Positions 6,301-12,541 of a DNA stretch of 12,541 nucleotides are shown one piece after another; position 1 is the first letter of the stretch, and the number at the start of each line of letters is the position of its first letter. The notes beneath the pieces were generated by a model. That model did not search any database. It saw only the letters and a program-made list of their open reading frames with translations, and was not told the origin of the DNA. Made by a program: the position numbers and the translations under genes. This DNA is from JAUWQU01 sp964605095 (GTDB taxonomy: Bacteria; Planctomycetota; Phycisphaerae; SM23-33): NCBI GenBank assembly GCA_964605095.1, contig CAZSBS010000145.1, forward strand, positions 1 through 12,541, given 5' to 3'.

Positions 6301-9300
6301 CTCGCAGCTCGATGCTACCACATGGCGCCTGGACCTTGCCGAGCAACTGGCGACAAATAAGATTAACGAAATCACTGTTGGGCCAGGAATAACCGATGTG
6401 GCCGGACACCCAATGGATCAGGATGGCGATGGGATTATCGGGGAGGTCGGGGGGGACCAGTGCTCTTTCTCTATTGCCATTGACGACACTCCTCCACCGG
6501 CGCCGACGAACCTTTCGCTGGTGGACGATACCGGGTCTGCAGGAGACTGGGTCACCACCGATACGAGCCTTGCAATTACCTGGACAGCAGTGCGCGACAT
6601 GAGCGAAATCATGCGCTACGAGTACAGGCTCAATGGCGGAGAGTGGGTAAGTGTGCCCAGCGCTGCGGCGGGGCTGACACTCGCGGAAGGCGCGTATCTG
6701 CTGGATGTCCGGGCGGTTGACAATGCGGGCAATGCGGGGCTGATAACAACGAATCAACTCGCGGTGGATGTCACTGCGCCTGCGGCCCCCGGCGGCATGC
6801 GGCTGGACGGCGCGGTGCTGAAATGGTTCGAGGCCGCCGACGCCAACGGTATCTGGAAATACCAGTATCGAATGAACGGCGGAAACTGGACCGAGAGCCT
6901 CACGCAGCAGGGCACGACGGGCCTGGCTAATGGCCAGAAGGCTGCCTTCGACGTTCGTGCGGTGGACAAGGCCGGCAACGTCGGGCCGGCAGCCTCGGCG
7001 GAGCTGACGGCCGACTACGGCCCGCGCGCGGTCAGCCACTCGCCCGAGGGCATCGTAAGTCCAACAGATTCGTTTACGGTGACATTCAGCAAGCCAATCG
7101 ATCCATCTACATTCACCGCCGCGGACATGCAGGTTGCCATACCCAATCCCATAAAATTGAGTGATACCTTCAGGAATTATTCGCGTGCCGTAGCCGTCTC
7201 GGGAACGATAGCGTGCGTGGCGGCACAATACGATGGCCTTTTCATCTACAACGTATCGGACCCGTCGGCACCGGTGTTGCTGGGCGTGTACGATACGCCG
7301 GGTGAGGCCAGTGAGGTGACCATAGTCGGTTCGCGGGCGTATGTGGCGGACATAGGCTCTGGCTTCCAGATCGTCGACATATCGAATCCGGCCGCACCCG
7401 TACGAATAGGGAGTTATAACACCTCAGGTGCCGCCTACTTCGTGGCTGTGTCGGGCTCAGTGGCGTATGTGGCGGACGGAAGCGTTGGGCTTGAGATGTT
7501 CGACGTATCGTCCTCGCCAGTCCGGCTCGGTGGCTTCGATACGCCAGGCGAAGCTTATTTCGTAACGGTGTCCGGCACGTTGGCGTACGTGGCCGACAGG
7601 AGCGGCGGCCTTCGAATCATCAACATATCCAACCCTGCCGCACCGGTGAGTGTGGGGGCTTGGGAAGGCGAGAATGTCCTGGAAGTAGTAGTGTCCGGAA
7701 ACTTGGCTTATGTGGGGGTCGCCAACAATGGCCTCAAGATCCTCGACGTGTCGGACCCGACGAAACCGGTTCTTATAGGTAGTTACACTGTCGGTGGCTC
7801 AGTCTCCAGCCTGGCTTTGTCCGGGGGGCTGGCGTACTTGGCGAGTCAAACCGGCCTGCAGGTCGTGGACGTGTCCGATCCTTCGTCGCCTCGTCTTCTT
7901 GGGACCGGAAATATGGGCAATTGGCCTAATGATTTGGCCATTTCGGGCATGTTCGCGTATGTGACGCAATCAGACCGCATGACGGTCAGCCAGATCTTCC
8001 AGCCGCTTCAGAACGTCTCCAGTGTGACGCAATTGGATGCCTTTACGTGCCGCATGGACTTGAATGGGCCGCTCCCCGACGGGAATTACCACTTTCGCGC
8101 AGGGCCCGACATAACCGATATCGCCGGCAACACGATGGACCAGGATGACGACGGGGTCGGAGGAGAAATGACGCACGATGTCTATTCTTTCAACTTTGTC
8201 ATCGACGACATTGCCCCGGCTGCGCCCGCAAACCTGGCCTTGACGAATGACACTGGGTTTCCGGACAACATTACGGCAGAGACCGAGCTGGCATTTGTCT
8301 GGACTGAGCCCTCGGATGTCAGCGGGATTGCGAGGTACGAGTACCACCTGGACGGCAGTGGCTGGACGCCGACGACCGAGCTGTCGGCCCATGTTACAGC
8401 CGGAGAGGGGCCGCACACCTTCGAGGTCCGGGCGGTGGATACCGTGGGCAACGTCGGGCCTTGGGCATCGCTCAACGTGGTCGTGGACACCGTCGCGCCG
8501 GATGTGCCTGCGGGGCTTAAGGCGGACGGGGCGGTGCTGAGCTGGGACGGTGCCATCGACGCCAACGGCATCTGGAAGTATCAATATCGCGTCAACGGGG
8601 GCGAGTGGGCCGACTGGTTCGCGGCGCAACTGGACACGGGTGTGGCTCAGGGCGCAAGTGCCACGTTCGATGTCCGCGCGGTGGACAGGGCCGGCAATGC
8701 CGGGCCGTGGGCGTCGGTCGCGCTGACAGTCGACCACGGCCCGCGAGTGGTGGGCCAGAGCCCAGAGGGTTTCGTAAGGCCGGTGGATTCGCTTACAGTC
8801 ACGTTCAATGAGCCTATCGACCCGTCATCGTTGACCGCCGAAGATATACGCATCGTGCTGAATACTCCCATCCGCCTGGGCGGCTACGTCCCCGGCGGCA
8901 ATTATTACTGCAATGACATCGTCGTATCGGGCGATCTGGCGTACGTGGCTGGCCCTGGTTTGACAATAATGGACATTTCCAACCCGTATGCACCAGTTCC
9001 AGTCGGCAGCTTCTATAACGGTGACTCCGGTCGCAGTGTGGTCGTAAGGGGCACGCTGGCTTACCTGGCGAGCTACACCACGGGCCTTCAGATCATCGAC
9101 GTTTCCAATCCGGCCGTGCCGGTCAGAGTAGGCGTCTTCGACACCAGTGGCGAAGTTAGGTATACGGAGCTTGAGGGTAATCTGGCATACGTGGCGGACG
9201 GCTCCAAGGGCCTTCAGATCATCGACGTGACCAATCCGGCCGCGCCGGCGCTGGTTGGCAGCTATGACACCACGGGCACTGCTTACATGGTGACCGTTTC

Positions 9301-12300
9301 CGGCACGACGGCCTACGTGGCGGACTATGACAAGGGCTTGCAGATCATCGACGTGTCGAACCCCGCCGCGCCGGTGCTGCTCAAGAGCTTCGCCACGCGG
9401 GCCGAAGCCTACTGCGTGACGGTACGCGATGATGTGGCATATGTGGGGGAAAGCTACTGGAGCCTTCAGATTCTCGATGTGTCTAATCCGGCTGCACCAA
9501 TAGAGATTTCAACTTACATCACTAACGCAACCAGCGCGGACGCCCACGAAATAGTCTTAGCCGGCAGCATTGCGTTCGTGGCCAATCACACCGGTGATCT
9601 GGAGGTCATCGACGTTTCAAATCTGCTTAAGCCGGTTCGGATTGGAAGGTTCAGCAGCCCGGGTCTGGCGCACGGCATCGCCTTGTCCGGGTCGCTTATG
9701 TACGTGGCAGACTACAACACCGGCATACAGGTAGTCCAGGTGTTCAAGCCGCTGGAGAGCGTTGCCGGCGTGACGATGGTGGATGACGTTACGTTCCGCA
9801 TCGACCTTGCCAGCCCGCTGCCAGAGGGCAGTTATCATCTGCTCATTGGGCCGGGCGTGACCGACCTGGCGGGCAACACGATGGACCAGGACGCTGACGG
9901 CGTCGGCGGGGAGGTGTCGGACGACGTCTATTCGTTCAATTTCACGGTCGACACGACGCCTCCGGGTACGCCAAGCCTTCTCGCCCTGGCCAATGACACG
10001 GGTTCCCCCGACAACGTGACCGCCGCTACTGACCTGACGTTCACATGGGCGGCCTCGTCGGACATCAGCGGCATAGCCGGCTACGAGTACCGCCTTGACG
10101 GCGGAGACTGGACGCGGACTGCCGCCCCGGCCGGCGCGGCTGCGGCCGGAGAAGGCCCGCACAGCTTTGAGGTGAGAGCGATAGACAATGTTGGCAACGT
10201 CGGGCAGGCGGCGTTGCTCGACGTAGTCGTGGACCTCACCGTTCCCCAGGCCCCGACGGGACTTCGCCTGGACGGCGCGGTGCTGCACTGGGACGAGACC
10301 CTCGACGCCAACGGCATCTGGAAGTACGAGTACCGTATCGACGGCGGAGACTGGACCGAGAGCCTCACTCTCGAGGCGCCGACGGGGTTGACTGAAGGCG
10401 CGGCCGCCACGTTCGACGTCCGCGCAATCGACAAGGCCGGCAATGTCGGGCCATGGGCGTCGGACACATTGACGCCCGACTACGGCCCGCGCGTGGTAAG
10501 CCACTCTCCCGACGGTCTGGTGGGACCTGTGACCTCGCTGACGCTTACGTTCAACGAGCCCATCGATCCGGGCACGTTCACGGCCGAGGACGTGACCATC
10601 ACGCCGGCCGCGCCGGTCGAGGTGGGCTATCAGGACACACCGGGCACTGCCTACAACGTCCAAGTGATCGGCACATTGGCCTACGTGGCGGATAATGACC
10701 GCGGCCTGCGGATTATCGACGTGTCTGACCCGGCCGCGCCGGCCGAGGTTGCCACCTACGACACACCGGGCTACGCCTACGCCGTCCAGATCGTCGGCGC
10801 ACTGGCATACGTGGCGGATGGGGCCACCGGCCTGCGAATTATCGACGTGTCGAATCCCGCCAAACCGTTTGAGCTCGGCTACTACGACCCGTCATGGAAT
10901 GTCTACGACGTTCAGGTAATTGGCACGCTGGCGTACGTGGCAAATTCCCTTTCCGGGCTGAAGATACTCGATGTGTCGAACCCGGCCGCGCCGGTGGAAA
11001 TCGGTGGCTACACCATGCCTCACGATGCTCTGGCTGTGCAGGTCGTGGGCACCATGGCGTATGTGGCCGATTCCGCCGCAGGACTGCGGATCATCGACGT
11101 GTCGAACCCTGCGACACCGGTCCAGATGGGCTACTACTACACGCCGGGCCAGGCCAATGATGTGAATGTTGTTGGGACTCTGGCGTACGTGACAGACTCC
11201 ATTTACGGCATCCGGATCATCGACGTGTCGAACCCGGCCACGCCCGTAGAAGTGGGTTACTACGACACGCCAGGCGATTGCAACGGTGTCCAAGTCATCG
11301 GCACTCTGGCCTACGTAGTGGATGGATCCTACGGCGTGCGGATCATCGACATGGCGAACCCAGCCTCCCCAGTCCAGGTGAGCTACTACAATACACCCGG
11401 CTATGCATATGGCGTCCATGTTGTCGGCACGCTGGCTTACGTGGCGGATGGCGCTTCCGGCCTGCGGATTCTGGAGACGCGAAAGGAGATCGTTGGTGTC
11501 AATCAGGTCGATGACGTGACGTTCCGTATCGACCTTGCCGGCCCGCTTGCCGAAGGCAACTATACCGTTCACGTAGCGCCGGATATAATCGATCTGGCCG
11601 GCAATACCATGGACCAGGACCGCGACGGGATAGGCGGAGAGGTGCCGGACGACGTCTATGGATTCGACTTCACCGTCGACTCCACGGGCCCGCGAGTGAT
11701 AAGCCACGCGCCAGACGGCGTGACAGGGCCGGTCGATCACATCGACCTTACATTCAATGAGGCCATCGACCCGGCGACGCTTTCGGCGGATGACGTGCGA
11801 ATCCTCCTCCCGGCGCCGGTCAACGTCGGCGGATACGACACCAGCGGCTATGCCTACGGTGTGGCGGTGGCGGGCGACCTCGCATACGTGGCGGATGAGA
11901 ATCGCGGCCTGGCGATCTTCGACGTATCCGACCCGGCCGCACCCGTTCGCCTTGGCGGTTACGACACGGCCGGGTTTGCCCACGCCGTGGCGGTCTCGGG
12001 CACTACCGCCTACATCGCGGACTACACCGCGGGCTTGCAGGTGATCGACGTGACCAACCCGGCCGCGCCGGTGCGCCTTGGCGGCTACGACACGAGCGGC
12101 TATGCCTACGGCGTGGCGGTGGCGGGCAATCTCGCCTACGTGGCGGACTACTCTGCCGGGCTGCAAATCATCGACGTATCGAACTCGTCGGCCCCGGTTC
12201 GCCTGGGCGGATACAACACCGCTGGCTTCGCCTTTGGCGTGGAGGTGTCGGGCAACCTGGCCTACGTGGCCGACGGCTCGAAGGGCCTGGCGATTATCGA

Positions 12301-12541
12301 CGTGTCGAACCCGGCCACGCCGCGGAAGATTGGCGGCCTGGACACGCCCGGCTCAGCCATGGGCGTGGCCGTGTGGGGCAACCTGGCGTTCGTTGCGGAC
12401 TACACCGCCGGCCTGCAAGTGATCGACGTATCGAACCCCGTGGCCCCTGTGCTGCTGGGCACGTACGACACCGCCGGGGCGGCCTACGACGTGACGGTCT
12501 CGGGTCCGCTGGCGTTTGTGGCGGACTACGGGGCAGGCCTG
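3386..12541 (+). CDS. Giant multi-propeller LVIVD/Ig-like surface protein (3' end beyond window)
   Basis: One frame stays open for 3052 codons to the last base; codon phase was checked at six points along it. Residues 1-43 are basic without a clean classical signal peptide, and LEHLEPRLLLDA (44-55) matches the planctomycete extracellular-protein motif. Then come six modules. First halves of a Big_5/SbsA Ig-like domain (TFNEPIDP-type signature) occupy 57-99, 633-679, 1211-1254, 1784-1827, 2366-2409 and 2766-2810. LVIVD propellers of seven repeats occupy 100-390, 680-968, 1255-1543, 1828-2124 and 2410-2700, with a sixth from 2811. Second Ig halves with a DLAGNxMDQDxDGxGGE loop follow each complete propeller. 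Extra Ig (457-551, 1035-1128, 1609-1701, 2190-2283) and FnIII-like domains (552-632, 1129-1210, 1702-1783, 2284-2365) close modules 1-4. LVIVD repeats are known mainly from bacterial and archaeal cell-surface proteins; adhesion or matrix function is inference. The C-terminal anchor is not visible. Confidence 0.9.
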   Translation, partial: MSIASSAFKRLRGLYRIVFRRMREHEARLFGGLGGHVTSRTCQLEHLEPRLLLDASGPQIVAHWPAGLVQPIDHIDVTFDEPINLSTLAAEAVLVVPSSPVRLGGYDTTGQARGVALAGNLAYVADYNSGLQIIDISNPAAPVRLGGYDTTGSSYGVAVVGNLAYVADATAGLQIIDVSNPATPVRLGGYDTTGISQGVAVSGNLAYVADFMIGLQIIDVSNPSSPVFVGTCNTAGLAYGLAVSGTLAYVADGSMGLAIIDVSTPASPVLVGTYDTAGTAYSVTLSGNMAYVADGTSGLAVIDVSDPSAPVLVGTYDTAGTAYGVAASGNLAYVADYIAGLEVIEVSKPAVPVLVGSYDTSSLAYGVAVSGGVAYVADNTGGLQIIEAAKSITGVTAVDGTTYRVSLGGVLGSGTYNVRVYPVVADLAGNAMDQDGDGVGGELPDDVYNFSFTVDATPPTAPASLAFTDDTGMSAADDLTSDSELSFTWSASVDANGIARYEHRLDAGAWTSTTELSALVPVTAGQHTFEVRAVDGAGNPSPATSLAVTVDLTAPAAPTGLAINGSVLSWSADDDANGIWKYQYRVNGADWIDSEASPVDTGMPVGSGAVLDVRAVDRAGNAGPLATVQQPDYGPRVVSHSPAGALQHTTDRIDITFNEPIDPATFTLADVSVGLVAPSEVGYYDTPSSAYRVEVVGTLAYVADYGSGLRIIDVANPAAPVLLGYYDTPGVAKDVEVVGTLAYVADGSTGLVIVDVSNPYAPVQVGYCDTPISANAVDVVGDLAYVAENQGFRIIDVSNPASPVEIGYYFQQAAVFGIQVVGKLAYLADMASVQIMDVSNPVAPVFVGIAYLSNMVQEVQVVDNIVYAATSFGGLIIIDAANPANPVQVGQYDEGKGYSYGLDVVGNVVYLTRQSAGLQIIDVSNVANPVKVASYEPQIPLHDVQVIGTLAYVAAENYGLRVVRVGQNPMQISQLDATTWRLDLAEQLATNKINEITVGPGITDVAGHPMDQDGDGIIGEVGGDQCSFSIAIDDTPPPAPTNLSLVDDTGSAGDWVTTDTSLAITWTAVRDMSEIMRYEYRLNGGEWVSVPSAAAGLTLAEGAYLLDVRAVDNAGNAGLITTNQLAVDVTAPAAPGGMRLDGAVLKWFEAADANGIWKYQYRMNGGNWTESLTQQGTTGLANGQKAAFDVRAVDKAGNVGPAASAELTADYGPRAVSHSPEGIVSPTDSFTVTFSKPIDPSTFTAADMQVAIPNPIKLSDTFRNYSRAVAVSGTIACVAAQYDGLFIYNVSDPSAPVLLGVYDTPGEASEVTIVGSRAYVADIGSGFQIVDISNPAAPVRIGSYNTSGAAYFVAVSGSVAYVADGSVGLEMFDVSSSPVRLGGFDTPGEAYFVTVSGTLAYVADRSGGLRIINISNPAAPVSVGAWEGENVLEVVVSGNLAYVGVANNGLKILDVSDPTKPVLIGSYTVGGSVSSLALSGGLAYLASQTGLQVVDVSDPSSPRLLGTGNMGNWPNDLAISGMFAYVTQSDRMTVSQIFQPLQNVSSVTQLDAFTCRMDLNGPLPDGNYHFRAGPDITDIAGNTMDQDDDGVGGEMTHDVYSFNFVIDDIAPAAPANLALTNDTGFPDNITAETELAFVWTEPSDVSGIARYEYHLDGSGWTPTTELSAHVTAGEGPHTFEVRAVDTVGNVGPWASLNVVVDTVAPDVPAGLKADGAVLSWDGAIDANGIWKYQYRVNGGEWADWFAAQLDTGVAQGASATFDVRAVDRAGNAGPWASVALTVDHGPRVVGQSPEGFVRPVDSLTVTFNEPIDPSSLTAEDIRIVLNTPIRLGGYVPGGNYYCNDIVVSGDLAYVAGPGLTIMDISNPYAPVPVGSFYNGDSGRSVVVRGTLAYLASYTTGLQIIDVSNPAVPVRVGVFDTSGEVRYTELEGNLAYVADGSKGLQIIDVTNPAAPALVGSYDTTGTAYMVTVSGTTAYVADYDKGLQIIDVSNPAAPVLLKSFATRAEAYCVTVRDDVAYVGESYWSLQILDVSNPAAPIEISTYITNATSADAHEIVLAGSIAFVANHTGDLEVIDVSNLLKPVRIGRFSSPGLAHGIALSGSLMYVADYNTGIQVVQVFKPLESVAGVTMVDDVTFRIDLASPLPEGSYHLLIGPGVTDLAGNTMDQDADGVGGEVSDDVYSFNFTVDTTPPGTPSLLALANDTGSPDNVTAATDLTFTWAASSDISGIAGYEYRLDGGDWTRTAAPAGAAAAGEGPHSFEVRAIDNVGNVGQAALLDVVVDLTVPQAPTGLRLDGAVLHWDETLDANGIWKYEYRIDGGDWTESLTLEAPTGLTEGAAATFDVRAIDKAGNVGPWASDTLTPDYGPRVVSHSPDGLVGPVTSLTLTFNEPIDPGTFTAEDVTITPAAPVEVGYQDTPGTAYNVQVIGTLAYVADNDRGLRIIDVSDPAAPAEVATYDTPGYAYAVQIVGALAYVADGATGLRIIDVSNPAKPFELGYYDPSWNVYDVQVIGTLAYVANSLSGLKILDVSNPAAPVEIGGYTMPHDALAVQVVGTMAYVADSAAGLRIIDVSNPATPVQMGYYYTPGQANDVNVVGTLAYVTDSIYGIRIIDVSNPATPVEVGYYDTPGDCNGVQVIGTLAYVVDGSYGVRIIDMANPASPVQVSYYNTPGYAYGVHVVGTLAYVADGASGLRILETRKEIVGVNQVDDVTFRIDLAGPLAEGNYTVHVAPDIIDLAGNTMDQDRDGIGGEVPDDVYGFDFTVDSTGPRVISHAPDGVTGPVDHIDLTFNEAIDPATLSADDVRILLPAPVNVGGYDTSGYAYGVAVAGDLAYVADENRGLAIFDVSDPAAPVRLGGYDTAGFAHAVAVSGTTAYIADYTAGLQVIDVTNPAAPVRLGGYDTSGYAYGVAVAGNLAYVADYSAGLQIIDVSNSSAPVRLGGYNTAGFAFGVEVSGNLAYVADGSKGLAIIDVSNPATPRKIGGLDTPGSAMGVAVWGNLAFVADYTAGLQVIDVSNPVAPVLLGTYDTAGAAYDVTVSGPLAFVADYGAGL
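3512..3550 (+). other. Planctomycete extracellular-protein motif (LEHLEPRLLLDA)
   Basis: Residues 43-55 of the giant protein. Large planctomycete exported proteins commonly carry a short Leu-Glu-x-Arg-x-Leu-Leu motif in their first 60 residues (Planc_extracel type). The preceding 42 residues are Arg-rich with no long hydrophobic run, so export probably depends on this motif region rather than a classical signal peptide. Confidence 0.65.
3683..4555 (+). repeat. Propeller 1: seven LVIVD repeats
   Basis: Seven units of about 126 nt with the pattern GGYDTTG, then VAVSGNLAYVAD, then GLQIIDVSNPAAPV. Units 5 and 6 share a perfect 44-nt stretch (4185-4228 and 4311-4354), so this block duplicated recently or is being homogenised. 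The last unit ends QIIEAAK and leads into the second Ig half. Confidence 0.9.
5423..6289 (+). repeat. Propeller 2: seven LVIVD repeats, more diverged
   Basis: The units follow a GYYDTPG and VVGTLAYVAD subtype unlike propeller 1. Units 4-6 are clearly degenerate (for example AYLSNMVQ in place of YDTPG), and the DNA has lower GC than the surrounding modules. The count is still seven, as a closed propeller requires. Confidence 0.88.
7148..8014 (+). repeat. Propeller 3: seven LVIVD repeats with irregular blades
   Basis: Unit 1 is atypical (IKLSDTFRNYSRAV). Unit 3 ends FDVSSSPV, a few residues short, without loss of frame. Units 5-7 lack the YDTxG signature, but each keeps the core SGxxAYV strand. 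Seven units can be counted. Confidence 0.85.
8867..9757 (+). repeat. Propeller 4: seven LVIVD repeats
   Basis: Seven units, slightly longer in total (297 residues) because of small insertions in units 1 and 6. Units 3-4 carry near-consensus GLQIIDVSNPAAPV strands. The final unit ends QVVQVFKPLE before the second Ig half. Confidence 0.88.
10613..11485 (+). repeat. Propeller 5: seven LVIVD repeats of the GYYDTPG subtype
   Basis: The units are regular and share the GYYDTPG, VQVVGTLAYVAD and GLRIIDVSNPA wording with propeller 2, suggesting a common origin for modules 2 and 5. This propeller is followed by its Ig half and then directly by the next module, without the extra Ig/FnIII pair. Confidence 0.9.
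11816..12541 (+). repeat. Propeller 6: six LVIVD repeats before the window edge
   Basis: Five full units and a sixth cut after GAGL. They match propeller 1 in type (VRLGGYDTxG, VAVSGNLAYVAD). Units 1 and 3 are nearly identical at DNA level over the YDTSGYAYGVAVAG stretch. A seventh unit is expected just beyond the window. Confidence 0.88.

Noticed and set aside
7490..7530. Suspected frameshift in propeller 3, repeat 3
   Set aside because: The unit is shorter by whole codons only (FDVSSSPV), and the frame continues correctly on both sides.
3386..12541. CRISPR array or simple DNA satellite as explanation for the periodic repeats
   Set aside because: The period of about 126 nt is in frame, the repeats are conserved at protein level with synonymous differences, and no short identical repeat/spacer pattern exists.

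Overview
The window looks like a chromosomal segment of a planctomycete (phylum Planctomycetota). This rests on three things. The DNA is GC-rich with GC-biased third codon positions. One gene opens with the short N-terminal 'LEHLEPRLLLDA' motif seen on very large planctomycete exported proteins. A neighbouring gene ends in a PEP-CTERM sorting signal. All three protein genes appear to encode exported or surface products.

Layout. Bases 1-113 hold only window-edge sequence with a weak hint of a convergent gene end. Two genes lie on the minus strand. The first (114-1148) is a secreted SGNH/sialate O-acetylesterase-like hydrolase. The second (1654-2781) is a secreted SUMF1/FGE-fold protein with a C-terminal PEP-CTERM anchor. 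The roughly 500 bp between them carries no convincing gene, but contains one arm of a perfect 16-bp inverted repeat whose other arm forms the last codons of the PEP-CTERM gene. Bases 2782-3385 are a divergent intergenic region. It holds an extended -10 promoter and a structured leader for the minus-strand gene, and heptamer repeats, a weak promoter and a leader for the plus-strand gene.

The rest of the window (3386-12541) is one uninterrupted plus-strand reading frame of at least 3052 codons, still open at the window edge. It encodes a giant modular protein. Each module starts with the first half of an Ig-like domain of the SbsA/Big_5 type (FNEPID signature). Seven LVIVD repeats of about 42 residues follow, enough for one seven-bladed beta-propeller. 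The second half of the same Ig-like fold comes next, ending in a conserved Asp-rich loop. Modules 1-4 then add two further Ig/FnIII-like domains. Five propellers are complete with exactly seven repeats each, and a sixth is cut in its sixth repeat. Module 5 lacks the extra Ig pair.

Function. The giant protein is best read as a cell-surface or extracellular structural or binding protein. Nothing in the sequence shows a catalytic role or a specific ligand. The three genes share an envelope/extracellular theme, but no evidence links them in one pathway. The plus-strand gene is divergent from the other two.
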